DNA from: Patagioenas fasciata
Lineage: Eukaryota; Chordata; Aves; Columbiformes; Columbidae
Direction of reading: 5' to 3'
Length of the DNA stretch: 64,000 nt
Assembly: GCF_037038585.1 (NCBI RefSeq)
Contig: NC_092520.1
Location: 12,655,001-12,719,000 of the forward strand
Below are positions 11,621-24,958 of the stretch, piece by piece; position 1 is the stretch's first letter; each line of letters starts with the position of its first letter. A program made the position numbers and the translations under genes. The notes under the pieces are model-generated. The model searched no databases. It was given only the letters and a program-made list of their open reading frames with translations, and was not told the DNA's origin.

Positions 11621-14600
11621 ACAGCCCAAGTGCGGCTCTCGTTACTCCAAGTCATGCCGTGTTGCATTGATTGCTGCATTTAAAAAGGAGAATGCCAAAA
11701 TAGGTGACATCACAAGAGCAGTTGCTTTCTTGCATACCAGCAGGATGGAAGCACTTGTTAAATTGATCAAACTCTGCAATAATGGGCCTAAAATATAAAT
11801 GGAGAGCAGCCTCCCCACATCCTCCAGCAACAGGGGCTGAGTGGGGACAGCGGGGGGACTGTTTGCTGAGGAGCCCCGTCATACCCAGCCAGAACCGCTG
11901 TGATCTCTGTACCAGCAGGACCCCAAAACCTCTGTAGCTGGTCCCCAGTTTCCGTGGTCTAGGTTGGCTCCACCACAGAGATGCTCTTCGTTCGTCCTGA
12001 GAAGAGACCTCTCACCTTGTTCCTAAACAGACAGTGGCTGTCACTAGGAGAAAGTAAAAGACCTCAGACATGTATTTGCATTTTCTTCTTCTCAGGATTA
12101 CATATGTTGAAGTCGAAAGACATTACCTGGGCTTCACGGTTGCAGGCCACCTGACACAGAGGTTTTCGCTGAAAAGGTCAGTTGGGAGGAATCTTGCTCT
12201 TAATAACAGCTACAAAAGTCTTCCCAAGCTTAATGGTGTCATCTTTTTCCTCACGCCTTTCTTAAAGTGCTTTCCTGTAAAAGCATTCATGTCAGGCACC
12301 TTAGTGTAAGCTTAATATACCTTCTAATTGAGTGATATTAGGCTGTCATGTTGTTACCTCCTATTGCTCTCTTTTCTGCTGAAAACATCTATTTCTTCCA
12401 GTAGTGGGCAGATTTTTAATCTCGAGGTGCACTGCCAATTTGAGATTAGAATCTGACTTTGAAGTTGTAAAGAAGAGCTGTTGCTGATGTTCAAATAACG
12501 CTGAACCGCTTAGGGCTAAAGCAGAGAAGAAATAAAATTGTGTTTTTCTAAAGCATCTCTCACACTGTGGTTATCTCAAAGGGCTTTATGAAGCGATGTC
12601 AAGTAAAAGAGCACCTTTAAGCATAGCAGCCGTTTTGTGTATAAATGTACCTTTGAACATAGACATTTTTGGCATTAGAGTTATCTATAATAATTTAGTA
12701 GGGCTATTATGTATGTTTAATGATCGCTTGCAATGCCGTGAGGAATATCCAATAGTGGTCATTGCTTAAAACCATTAAGAAAAGATAAAGTATGTGTATG
12801 TATTAAATTCCTCCTTGAGCTGACTCTAGGTAAGAAAATGCAGCCCGGTAGATTTAATGTTAAAATGAATGTGTGAATCTTTCCAACATATTCCAGTAAA
12901 TCTGTTACACTTATTAAGTATATAATGTGTTGGTTTAATAAGTTATGTATTTGTGCTGAAGTACTCTAACAAACTATACTTGAACTTACGTTTGAGCAAT
13001 AAATCTGCCTAACGCAAGCTGGCACACAGTTAATTGCTACTGTAATCACTCTAGCAACAGGACATTGTCATTTAAGAAACACAGATTAATTTCTAAGCTT
13101 TAAGCAGAAAGCAATACACGGATCATATAGGATTTTCCAATCTGCATCTGTCCAGAACAGATATGATTAAGTGCATTTTTGTCTAGATATTGATTTATCC
13201 ACCTGGTTTCCTCAAATGTCAGATATATGTATGATTTTTGTACGAGAAAAATAGGTCTGTTTGGAGTATTGATTGCAGCAGTAGAGTCTGCAGTACAGCT
13301 CACTAAAAGGTTTGGTTCATGTTTTAAGACGCTGCAATGTTCTTTAATAAACCTGAAAGTCCTTTAGATGTAGATGTAAAAATCTGCTGCCAGGATTATA
13401 TTATAATCTTTATTACTTTATTTTTAATCTAGAATAGAAATGTTTTCAAGTTGAACTATCAGTGTTCAGTAATCTTCCCTTAAACCTGCTCAGAATTTAT
13501 GGATTTTTTATATAGTACTTTACAAGAATGGAAAATGTTGCTACCAGATTCAGTATTTTTTCGTTTTGCTGTATCCTGCTTCTGTGACAGTAGCAGCTTA
13601 GTAATTTAATAAGTACAAATGTTTTTATATGTTTGTATGGAGAAAAAGAGAAAAAAAATCACGCAAAAGCAGTAAATGAAGTGTGGTAACTGTGGTAGTA
13701 GTTACAAGTTCAAATATAAAATGCAATTGTATGGGTGCATATGTGTATAAACTACAAGGCCCTTTCCCTGGAGAATTTTTTCTTTTCTGAGAACTTAGAG
13801 AAGCAAAACCTTCCAAACGATATCTTCCCAACTGGCAAAATATTTCCTGATAATAAGAAACAAATGCTGCTTGCCAAGGCTCTTTGGATTTGTGATTTCC
13901 ACAGGCTCCAGCAGTTCTGGACGTCTTTTTTGTCAGAGGGTGCTGGAGCATTCTGACAGCAAATCCTTCCCACTTCTCTGCAGTTCCACCTCTCGTTTTG
14001 CTGTTGTCTTTACCTTTCAAGAACTCCTTTTCCTTTCTTTGATTAATTTTTGGTTCCACACTTTCTTCAGATTTACTCTGGGCTCTTGTTTTCATTATTC
14101 TTTGTTCACACTGTTCTCCCATGGGACCTCGCCTGAATCACATCATCAGAGTCTTCTTTCTCTTGTGTTAAATAGATACTTACCATGGAAATCTCCCATA
14201 CGGTTACCTGAAACACTCAAGCCAGGTGGTGATATTCATCTGCCAGGTTTTGGAGGGGAGGGATGTGCCATGGAGTGTCTATTTTCACTGACTATAAAAA
14301 GTACTTAAGAAGTACATCAGATGTAAACATTTAAAGGTGGGTGAGATGAATTGCACCTTATGAAACTTACTCATTGCCAGTGGAGTGAAACTCTGAGTAA
14401 TTTCCATACTGAAAGATAAGGCTCAGAATTTTTTTGTCACAATAACAATGGTTCCTGAGGTGATGGATAACAAACACCTTCTTTTCTAGCTCAGCAGCTA
14501 CCTCGGAACACAAGTGACCATTAGTTATTACTGTCTGAAAGTTGTTCGGTAGTCTCTGAAAAATTGGGAGTCCAGCTGGCTCTTAATCCGTATTCTCAGA

Positions 14601-16917
14601 ATTGACTTCATGATAGATGTCACTGAACCGTCCCAGAGAATATAGTGTGCTTTCTCTTCAGGAGAGGAGATCTTTGGGGCTGTGGTGAATAAGTGTATCA
14701 AGGAGATGCTCTGAGGAGTGAATCGGCTGTGAACTGGAATTACCTATGTGGGGCACAAGACTTCAGGAACAGACTCTTTAGGATTCCAGATGAAAGTGAG
14801 AGCTCCACATATCTACACTGAGATTAAAAACATGCAAGCAAATAAATAAGCAGAGGAATATACATCCAGCATGACTTGAAAAGTGTCGATACTGGTAATG
14901 TCTAAATTGAGACGGGATGCTTTCCTAAAAAATATTGCTGTAGTTCACACAAGAATTGAACCCAGAAATTGTGATGAGCTCTATATATTCAGGAGGTCAG
15001 AGTAAATTACCACAGTGCTTTCTTCTGACTTTACAAACTATGGGAGAAGTTCTTCGAACAGGAAGCCGGTCCACACTGACAAGGCAAAAGAAGTAGTTTG
15101 CACTGCCACCATCCCGCAGAATTCTTTTTTTCTGAACTTTGGATAACTTGGCACAGTTCTGTTGAAGTCAGTGAAATTAAATTAGATTTACAAAATTAGA
15201 AATTCTGATCTATGAACGTTTGAAGCCAAGACTAAAACACACTAAGATACTACCCTTTTTCCCTGGAGCTCCAGTTTGCAGCAGGACTCTTGGGCTTCAG
15301 AATTCCTTTTTCAGCAGGACATGATATGTTATATTCTGAAAGATAATATAGAAATGTGACATGGCCAGAACTTCGGTTGATCTTATCTGAAAAGCATGAA
15401 AATATTATTCTGAAACCTGTGACAGATAATTTACATTTTGTATATTGGATAGACTACAATAACTATTATAGTTTGCAGGCTAATTCTTTAGTGCACATTT
15501 ACTCTTTTTACATTTCAATCACTGTCACGAGTGATCAAATGATAGATAAAAAGTTTACTTGATAATAATGGAGTATGTCATCTGCTTTCAGAGGCTCACA
15601 GTTCCAAAGCTGAGAAAGACTGAAAGAGGAGGAATGTATAGTGTTACATCATACTTTATCTTTCAGGTAGCTAAATACTGTGACTAAAAGTCAGGTTAGA
15701 CAGTTACATCTGCACCATGTTTTACAGAAATGGAAAGATAAGTCATGTTGACAAAGCTTTCTTCAGTACAGACCATTGATATAAATGCTTTAGTAGATCT
15801 ACTTATAATTTTTCACGCTGTCTCCTCTTTTGGCAGCGAACGATATGAAATTTACAGAAGTAACACCTGCAGCTCCCTAAATCACAACCGTTTTGAAAGT
15901 TGATGTCTACATATAACATTTCCACATTCAATCACCATAAATATATTAACAGTTATGTGAGTTATGGTGAATCCCTGAAGGCGCACGCTTGAGAAACGAT
16001 TTTCTTTGCTTCAAGATGTCTTTCTCTCTGACGATCCTGTCTTGCCAGCCAGACTTTCCAAATCTGCACTATAAACACCGTGGTGTAGTGCTGAGCAACT
16101 TCCTGCAAGTTACTAAATGCTTTCAACTTCTATTGATCTTTTAGGAATTGAAGGCAGTTGACTATTTACAAGGAAGAGCTGAGACTTTTACAGAATCAAG
16201 TGTGAATTAATTCTTTCAGCCTACACATTTGTAGTTACTTTTAGGTATAGTTTGACATTTTCTATTTTTTTCTTCTTGACACAAAAATATACTTAACTGG
16301 CAAGCACCTACTGTCACTTCCTTTAAGATTCTCACACCAGCCATCAACTTCTTCTGTTGCTGTTGATGTTATCTTCAGTGTTAGAGGACAAAGTGTTTTG
16401 GAGAAACTTAAGTGTAAAAAGCTTTTATTTTTAAAAATTAATGTGCAGTCCTGTGGCTCTCAGCAGATAATTTGCTTCCCTTATGTATATAAACATACTA
16501 AAGCCGTGAGCTCTTTTATATTTTTCCGAAATCATAGCAGCCAGATATCCAGACAGCTAATTCAGTTGTGGACTTTTCCTCTGAACAATCAACCTAATTC
16601 CAGACTGAAGGTGTAGGCTGCTCAATGATCTGTTGAAAGATCCAGTAGCATTTGGCACGTAGATATTGTTTGCAGCATGTCCCTGACTCTTTCTGGCACA
16701 CACTAGAGCCTTCTGCTTCCTCCTGCTTCCCTGATGATCACCTTACAGTTGACTGGGAAAGTAAAAGAATATAATTAAGGGAAGTGCAGGTATCCTCAGG
16801 TAACATTAGAAAATCACATGTATTGTCCAGCTTTCTGCTTAGCATGTTTAGCAGAGAAATGGGTCCTGTACTTTTTTGATATAGGAGTCACTGTAATTTG
16901 TTGTGATGTGCCTTCGC
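11621..16917. other. intergenic DNA, no gene seen
   Basis: AT-rich sequence to the right of the first CpG island. The longest open frames (165 codons minus at 13,625-14,122; 145 codons plus at 13,871-14,308) overlap each other on opposite strands and show no protein-family features. I see no mobile element that I can name. Confidence 0.5.
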
Positions 16918-17160
16918 AGAATCACAGAATGTCAGGGATTGGAAGGGACCTCAAAAGCTCATCCAGTCCAATGCCTCTGCCAGAGCAGGAACACCCAGAT
17001 GAGGTTCCACAGGAAGGTGTCCAGGCGGGTTTGAATGTCTGCAGAGCAGGAGACTCCACAACCTCCCTGGGCAGCCTGGTCCAGTGTCTGTCACCCTCAA
17101 TGAGAAGAAGTTTCTTCTCAAATTTAAGTGGAACCTCTTGTGTTTCAGTTTGAACCCATT
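16918..17160 (-). mobile_element. CR1 LINE 3' fragment (antisense)
   Basis: The plus strand reads AGAATCACAGAATGTCAGGG, then AGCTCATCCAGTCCAATGCC and further reversed CR1 3' sequence, ending near TTTGAACCCATT. It is the reverse complement of the CR1 text at 4,300-4,560 and is little diverged from it, so both come from the same subfamily. It is truncated at its 5' end. Confidence 0.92.
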
Positions 17161-17278
17161 TGATGATGTTCCAAAATCCAAGAGCTTTAAGTCAGGGTGG
17201 GATAGACTCAACCTTGAAATAAAATATGACCTGTGAGAATAGCTAAACAGGAAGCAGTAGATCATTATAACTCAGGGT

Positions 17279-17313
17279 TGTTTGTTTTGTTTTGTTTTGT
17301 TTTTTTTAAAAAA
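17279..17313. repeat. (TTTTG)n simple repeat with T/A tail
   Basis: Four to five TTTTG units run into a T tract and then an A tract. This is low-complexity sequence with no coding value. Confidence 0.8.
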
Positions 17314-17639
17314 AGTAGGAGTTAATATCTTTGTCATAAAATATGCATCGATCTTCTGGAAGAAAGTTACAGCCTGTGTGCTGAGGTTATGGGCCGGACA
17401 CATTGCAGTTCCCTTTAGTCCCAGGACCATAGTGAGCAGAATCGTGTCCACAATCCTTGCTTTGCTCATTGTACCCGCAGTTGTGTATCAGTCCAATGTC
17501 TGTAACTAAATGTCATTTCTCAGGACTTCAGATCATTTCCTGGAGTGATTAGGAAGTTTTCTTTTTCTTGCCCCCTCACTTGCCTCGGTAGAACTGGACA
17601 GATAATGCCTTTATTTATCTTTTCCTCCATCAAAACCAT

Positions 17640-17957
17640 CGAAAGTGAGACTCTGGAATGCATGGACGGGCGGCCAGAGAGGGTGAAGATTTCAGACTGG
17701 CTGGCTGGGATGTCTTGTTTACAAACCAGCTTTGGGCCTAAGAAGAGAGATCCAAGAGGGAAATTTTTCACAATGAGAACAATGAGCCATGGGAATAATC
17801 TCCCCAGGGAAGTGGTGGATTCCTCAACATTTGACACTTTCAAGATTCAACTGGACAGGGTGCTGGGCTGGTCTAGACTGTGCTCTTGCCAAGAAAGGCT
17901 GGACCAGATGATCCTTGTGGTCCCTTCCCACCTGGTATTCTGTGGCCTTCTATAATC
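17640..17957 (+). mobile_element. older CR1 LINE 3' fragment
   Basis: Typical CR1 text appears in diverged form: AATCTCCCCAGGGAAGTGGT, then GGACCAGATGATCCTTGTGG, then CCTTCCCACCTGGTATTCTG. It differs in subfamily from the copies at 4.1, 16.9 and 24.9 kb and is more decayed. The 5' edge is uncertain, since the first about 100 bases match only loosely. Confidence 0.7.
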
Positions 17958-20639
17958 AGTCAGGCTTGGGCCATGAGCTGGATGTCTATGTGTATGTGTT
18001 TATGTCAGAAGGGAGGGATTATACTTACAGCTGGGTGGAGGAATGGAGTAGATTCTGTCTGTACATCGGCTGGTTCCACTCATGTCGCTTTAAGACATTT
18101 TAATACATAATATGACAGAAAGAAAATGTTTGGTTCCTGTTTACCTCCTACTGAAAATAAGTTTGTGACTTGACCGTAAAGACTTTCCCAACTACCACAT
18201 TTCTCAAAATCTTGGGCAGAGTCTGAGGGTTAGATTGTCCTGCAAATTGAACTAGGCAGTAAAGACCTGTCCTACATAAAACTACAGAAGTTTAATTCCA
18301 GCCTAAAAACCTTTTTATTTATTAATATCAGACCTTGAGATTTTAGGAGAAGCATAAGGAACTCTGTGTTGTATCAGCAGTTCTTTCTGGGCTCAATTCC
18401 AAAGTCTTTCTCATTGTACTCGTGGATATAATATCTAATATCTGTGGATGTTCTTATCACTTCAGTCCTGTGGATCCCAGAGGCCAAATTCATAACCTTT
18501 CTGCTTATTTTTTTTCTCCAAAGTTTTATGCTTAAAATGCAAAGATATATATTGCACTTTTTTTTGCAGTGCTGTGAGAAGTGAATGGGGGAAATACTCT
18601 CACTCCCTTGTCTTTCAGTCTAATAACTTGCATGAGTAAGTAGGTTCTACTCAGCTTGAACCCCTACAAGAGCGATCACCCAAAAGTGAGGTGGGTATGA
18701 AATTCTGTTTTGAAACTGGACCCACATGGAAGCTCACAGTCAGGATTGGGAGTATTTGAAATATTACGTTCCTGATGGCTTCCGATTTGGAGTTTTGGTT
18801 TCGGAGCTCTCTTGAGTGGAGATAAGCATGATTACGTACCCTAGCAGTTCCAATAATCTCTAGTTACATTTGGATTCACTGCTATGTATGTTTCATACTG
18901 CCTCTCCTATAAATATTGGGGATTAGTTTTTTTCACCTGCATCTATGTAGTTGTTTTTTTCCCTATAAAATTCAATAACAAGAAAAAATCCAATGCATTT
19001 ATACTCACAGAAAACCAGTCATGCAAAGCATTTGTTTATGAAAGAGAGATGGTTACACTGAGTCAATACTAATACAGTTACCTACTTGAACAAGCTCAGC
19101 TACTCTATGCATTACCTAATTCTGCTCTTTAGATCTAATTCTGCTCTTTAGATCCTTTCCTTTTTCTTTTTTTTCTTTTCTTTTCTCTAAGGTTCTCTTT
19201 CTGTATTCTCTTGTGTTTTCAAGAACCACCACTAGCTAGAAATGTACGAACTGTTGTCATGGAAAACCTGACTTACCTATACAGATATCTTACCATCACT
19301 GTAAACAAAAAGCAGATGCAAGATCTGCAAACTATATTTACAGCTCTGAGACACTGAGGTCTATTCAGTAGAGTTGGCTGGGAAATATTTTCTTCAGTCT
19401 GTGCAAATCTTGAAATAAGCTCTTCCTATTCCCAATGGGACAGAGGTTTTCCTTATTCCAAGTGGGACAAAAGCTTATTTTTTTTTAGTGGCAGGGAGGT
19501 GAGTGGGATGAGAATTGTTGCTGTTAAATGGTTAAATAAAATTAATTATTTTTAGATGAGTTTGCGTGTTTTACCTTAAACTGTTCCAAATATTTTGTTT
19601 CAATTTAGAGTTCTTTTATATGAGCTTCATCACTAAATGGCAAATAGTACTAAAGGTGAGCATTTCTCATTTGGAGAATACTGAAAGAGGAAGATTTTCA
19701 CTATTTCCTGGACAAAATTGTTTTGAAATTGATAGTTTCACATAAAACCCCCACTTCTGTAGAAATAGCACTTTCCAAGTAAAATTATTTAGATTTGAAA
19801 GTGTGACTGGTCTATTTTATCACTGATGCTTACAGGTGAAGACTGCTGGTTTGGAGTGAGTCATTTCTGTGGCCCTCTGAAATCAATGGGAATCTTCTAC
19901 TTAGTTCCTGAAGATTGAATCAATCATTTTTGCTAAGTGTTAGGTGCCAAGACCATTAAAACAAAAAAATGCCCAGCAATTGGAAGTCGGCTTCACTTCA
20001 TCTTAGAGACCTACTGAAGCTCGCCGTACCCTGACTTCATTGCCCAGCAATGATTTAAATGATTGAACAACCCTCTGTGCATCCAAGGAGCACATAGCTC
20101 CTGGTTCTTCTCCTTTAGCTGTAGTTAGAGGAGGTTACTCACTGCACTACACCTCTGCGGCTGCATTTGATCCTACAAAAATGTGGATTACCCCGGAGTG
20201 TTGCATTTGATCTCAGCTTGAAGTCACTTCAAAAGGCACCAGAAGCCAGTCGCGATCCACATTGGAGAAGTGAGTGGTAAAGATGCTCCTTTACCACAGC
20301 AGTTCATGTCTGAGTAGTGTTATGACCAAATTTAAGTCTGTGCCATTGTGCATTGCCTGCCTAGCACTCATCTTAAATTTTCAATCACATACTTAGTAAA
20401 TTAAAACTCATCTACCCCCTGCAGAACAGACAAGAAACCCCATCCCCTCTCCAGCTGCCTGCTGTAATCATTAAGTTACAAGCCATGCTCTCTCAGGTCC
20501 CCATGAATATGAATTATTCTGAGCAGGGTGGAACAGCTTCAGCAAAGGTGGCCAAGAGAGACATTCCGAGTGCTCTGCAACTTGGACATGATGGCATTCT
20601 CATGGGAAAACAATCTCAAACCTTTAAGGCAAAAGAAGC
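17958..20639. other. intergenic DNA with a short tandem duplication
   Basis: AT-rich with no supported gene. The one structured item is an exact 19-bp tandem duplication at 19,116-19,153 (unit CTAATTCTGCTCTTTAGAT) followed by a pyrimidine-rich stretch. Confidence 0.5.
19116..19153. repeat. exact 19-bp tandem duplication
   Basis: Two adjacent identical copies of CTAATTCTGCTCTTTAGAT occupy 19,116-19,134 and 19,135-19,153. The perfect identity suggests a recent slippage or duplication event. Confidence 0.9.
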
Positions 20640-21187
20640 AACTGGGTCACTTGTACCTGGGTTGCAGCCTCGCCTGGAGCACTGTGTGCAGGTCGGGGCA
20701 CCACAGGATAAACAGGATATAAAGCTACTGGAGAGTGTCCAGAAGAGGTTGTGAAGTTGGTGAAGGGTTTGGAGAGGAAGCCGCATGAGGAGTGGCTGAA
20801 GTCACTTGGTTTGCTCAGCCTGGAGGAAACTGAGGGGAGACATCATGGCTGCTACAGCTTCCTCACAAGGGGAGGAGAAGGGGCAGGTGCTGATCTCTTC
20901 TCTCTGGTGACCAGTGACAGAACCTGAGGGAATGGCAGGAAGATGTGACAGGGGAGGTTTAAGTTGGACATTAGGAAAAGATTCTTCACCCAGAGGGTGC
21001 TGGACACTGGAACAGGCTCCCCAGGGAGGTGTCACAGCCCCAAGCCTGACAGTGTTCAAGAAGAGACTGGACAACACCCTCAGACACATGGTGTGAACTG
21101 TGGGTTGTCCTGTGCAGGGACAGGAGTTGGACTCAATGATCCTTGTGGGTCCTTTCCAACTCAGGGCATTGTGATTCTATGATCCTT
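20640..21187 (+). mobile_element. CR1 LINE 3' fragment
   Basis: A plus-strand CR1 of a different subfamily from the 4.1 kb copy. Recognisable blocks are AGCACTGTGTGCAGGTCGGG, TTGCTCAGCCTGGAGGAAAC, AGATTCTTCACCCAGAGGGT, GCTGGACACTGGAACAGGCT, and the end ATTGTGATTCTATGATCC. It is the longest CR1 piece in the window apart from the 28.4 kb copy. It carries the 3' end of ORF2-like sequence in broken form only. Confidence 0.9.
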
Positions 21188-24100
21188 ATCAGCAAGCTGT
21201 TGGGTAAAATACTTACCAGGAGCATCCAGCAGACCCAGCAGAGCTCAGCCTCCTAGCCTAATCTAAGCAGCCTCCTAGCAGTACACTAGTCACAAAACCA
21301 CTGCTGATATTAATATTCCTTCTTCTGCTGTTAATCATTATTTAGAAATAATGACTGCAGTGGTTTTCTTCACGCAGAAGCGCTTGCTGTGTGACGAGGG
21401 GAACGTGAAGCAGCAGCTCTTTGGGCAGGCACACCGCTGGAGACCGGCAGCCTCGCTCGCTCTGCAGCTCACAGCTGTGAAATGGCCTGTTCTGCCGAGC
21501 TTGTCAGCAATGCGCATCGTTCAGTTGGCAACAGAGAAAGCTGGGGTTGGCTCATGCATGGTGATTTCCCGTTGATGAGTTGGTTCAGTTGGTACATTCA
21601 CTTTGGGAAATAAAGTAAGAATATTCTCAGTTTGAGCGAGGCTATGCTGCATGAATATCTCCTTCACAGAAAAGAGAGATGATGACTGCATATACGGCAA
21701 GGCACTATTGGCAAGAGTGAAAAGAAAGAGAGGCAATATATCTTTTGGAGGAAATTGTTTCATTCATTTTTCCTTGATCTTTTTGAAGGAGACTTTTTTT
21801 CCGTTATTGGTCATCTACCCCATTTGAAGCCAATGGGAATCTGTGCTTCCACCCTTTCCCTGTTTCCCACATACAGTGCATACACCACACAGCCATGGAC
21901 ACAACTTAATGGTGGTGCACAGACTTTATTTCTTCTCCAAAGAAGAGGGATATTACTTTGTAAATATCTTATAGAATTAAAGATTTAGGAATTATTGGCT
22001 GTCTTTGATAGTCGAAGTGCAGCTGAACACGAGAGGGGACCAATCTTGTAAGGTTACAGGGTACCAAGGGCAAATGTAACCTGTAAAAGAGATGCAAAAG
22101 AACAGGAGCTATGGTTCAGACACCAAGCAGTAAACCTCACTCCATTGCTTGGATTCTGGTACCTTCTGGCACAAAGCTGGTTGTTTTTTGAAGTTGCATG
22201 ATATAGCATTAATAAGAACAATTCATGGTTTGGCACTGCTCTTCTAGGCAGCACTTCATCAATTTTTGGTGCAGGGAAAGAAGGAGCTTTTGGCTTTTTT
22301 TTTGTTTTCCTACATGGCATGCACAGGAGGAACTTCTCATGTTTTATGTAGTCAGTTACTGATAGTTTTTCTGCCACTGGCATTCAGTCTCCTTTGTTAT
22401 TGCTATGTTTGCCACAGGTCTAAGCGCATAATAAGGATGCAGTACATGTTAGCAAAAAGATCAGAGCGGCCTCTCACTATATAACTTGCTGTTATAGCTG
22501 CTGCAAGAACCATTTTCTATTCCTGTTTCTGCTTGGAGGAGAATCCTTCCTGAAAATGTTTAAATAAATTAAATATTCCCAGTATGCACCGTTTAGTGTC
22601 AAACTTTCCTATTTTAAGATGATTTTTCTCCCTCCACTTTGTACAGAGGATGTGTGATCGGTAGCCTTGCAAACCTGCAGTGTTAATCAAACCATCCGAA
22701 CAGCAGCTTGTTTTGTTTCTGGTATCGATACCGATCCTTAATTACCCCACCATTGTTTTAACTACCTCAGCACATCCGTCTCTGTTTTGCTGCACTTCAT
22801 TTCGTATTACACATTTCCAACTGGAGACTTGACAGGAGGCAGAAGCAATCAAACCATATTGTCTGGCAGAACAGTGGGGAAACTGCCATGTCTCTCATGC
22901 AAAAGATTAATAATAGACTATGCGCCGTCTTTGTAAAACAAAACCACGTCTCGCTTAAACGGCTTAAAAGTTACATCCTGTGTGATGCTGTCAGCGTGGG
23001 GGCCTGGTGTCAGACATCTAAAGGGAGTTTTAATCTTTGAAGAAGAAGCTATTTTTCTTTGTAAATCGTCCTGGAAGTTCGTGCTGCTGATCTCAGGGCA
23101 GGATGCTGACATTAGAGCGTTGCTGCAGATGGGAAGGGACAAACTGTTGCTGGGCAGAAGACGGTCGGGGAAAGCCACAAATAGCTTAGGGGAGAGGAAC
23201 AGCGGCTGCTGCCAGGTGAGGGAGCTGTTTAGGGCTTGAATTTAAGATCCAGACATTATCTCTGGAATATAAGAAGCCCGATTGCATCACTGCTGCCCTA
23301 AAACACCCATAAGAGCCGGGCACATAATTTCTAGGTCTGACTACAGCTAGGAAAAACCTACACAGGTGCTTTCTCCCTCTTTGCTGTGTTTTATGAGGAG
23401 GAAGGGATATATCCAGAACCATTAACTGGAAAGAATAGGAGAAGTAGCAAGATTTAAGAAGAGGCAACAAAAGTTTATTTGGGAGTCTTACTTATTTAAG
23501 AGCAAGAAAGGATTCAGAAACATGTGAAGCCACTCTAGGGACTGGTCTTCAATCCAGTAGTGTAGCTACTTCATATTGCATTTTCTATGATCCATCTTGC
23601 CCACAATCTCAGAATTAAATGTGAAGCACTGGATTTTCTTAATTTCACTAGAGAAATGGCTAAACACAAAATCTGCAGGTGGTGGGGAGGAGGTGAATAG
23701 AAAGTCCTGGCAATATGCTTGTAAGGAATATATAATCTTCATTAGAAAATTCAAAGCCTGTCTGCTTGGCGTGGATCCTAGCTGTGTAGTGGTTTGTTTA
23801 GTGATGATGGAAAGCTCACTCTACATTAATTCCTAATGGATTATTGCAAAATGTTCTGTAATGATGACGTGCTTGAACTGTTAATTTATTATGAAATGCC
23901 TTAAGAGGTTTTATGAAAAGCATAAGATACAATTATTATTGGATCATGCCACCCATTAACTTTAAAGAAAATGAATGTGCTGTAATTCCAACTGGTCCAT
24001 AAATCTCTTTTGTTTGGAAGTAGACTCATGTCACCCTCGTTTTCTCTGGTAATATCAACGTCTGCTTCTTGTTTGAATAGAAATACATTCAGGCAGATTA

Positions 24101-24854
24101 AGGGAGTGTACAAATGTGAGTGAAGTCAACTGGGGTTCCCATTGACTGCAGAAGGAGTTGGAGCAGTCCTTGGTTGGTTGGTTTAAGTTTCAAAGAAAAA
24201 GGTCTGTGGCAGAGACACAAAGGTTTTTGGCACAGCAGAAGAGAGGAAACGTGAAAACTCTTGTTTCCTAACTGGGAGCATTACTTTATCCTACAGGTGT
24301 TTCAGACTCTGAGACGTCTTTTGTTGTCAAAATGAATTTTGCATAAATGTTGAGGTGTGGGAAGTCAGGACCACATTTGTGGCGATAAAGCTGCACACAT
24401 TCATTTTGTCACTACTGCAGCAGTTGTGCAAACAACCGTCTTACAGCACTTTAGGTTGTGTGTTTTAAGGAACAAATAAGGTCTATCCTGTAAGCTCCCC
24501 CTGGCAGTGTGTGTTTTCCTCTGCTCCTGCCCTGTGGGTTTGAAACCACAAGGCCAACTAAGAGAGTGCAGTTCTGAAGGAATCAACAGTCTGTACTGGT
24601 TAAGCACTGGCCTGATCCTGTCACATCCCAGACTGACTTGCCCTTTTATATTACAACAAGCCCCTGCTAGGGAGCAAGCTTAACAGGAGGCTGAGTGCTT
24701 CAAATGTGGGTGAATGTAACCCCAGGGTAGGTTGTTCACCTGCAGATCTGGTGATACGGACACCTTGAGGCAGAACCGTCTCTCAGCCTGTGGGTCTGTG
24801 ACCAGTGTGGGGGAGAAGACAGAGAGAGGGGACAGAGTGGGATGGGGACACATC
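21188..24854. other. intergenic DNA, no gene seen
   Basis: AT-rich spacer with chance open frames on both strands (the longest is 109 codons, minus, 22,054-22,383). The stretch from about 22,700 to 23,200 is less AT-rich and locally CpG-bearing. It could be a conserved non-coding element, but that cannot be shown without alignment. Confidence 0.45.
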
Positions 24855-24958
24855 CCCCCTGTGTAACCTCATCTGGGTGTTCCTGCTCCGGCAGGGGGAT
24901 TGGACTGGATGATCTTTTGAGGTCCCTTCCAATCCCTGACATTCTGTGATTCCTGTGA
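24855..24958 (+). mobile_element. CR1 LINE 3' tail
   Basis: The last about 100 bases of a CR1 in plus orientation, from CCCTGTGTAACCTCATCTGG to CATTCTGTGATTCC. It is nearly the same text as the end of the copies at 4.1 and 16.9 kb. The 5' truncation is severe, and the preceding 130 bases do not match CR1. Confidence 0.9.

Noticed and set aside
10924-11670. 248-codon open frame on the plus strand, with other long frames on both strands in 10.5-11.7 kb
   Set aside because: They are Pro/Ala/Arg/Gly-rich, overlap on both strands, and exist only because stop codons are rare in a CpG island. A minus-strand donor interrupts the region.
13625-14308. 165-codon minus-strand and 145-codon plus-strand frames that overlap
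   Set aside because: Mutually overlapping on opposite strands, with no recognisable domain, no CpG island or splice context, and low-complexity Ser/Phe/Leu composition.
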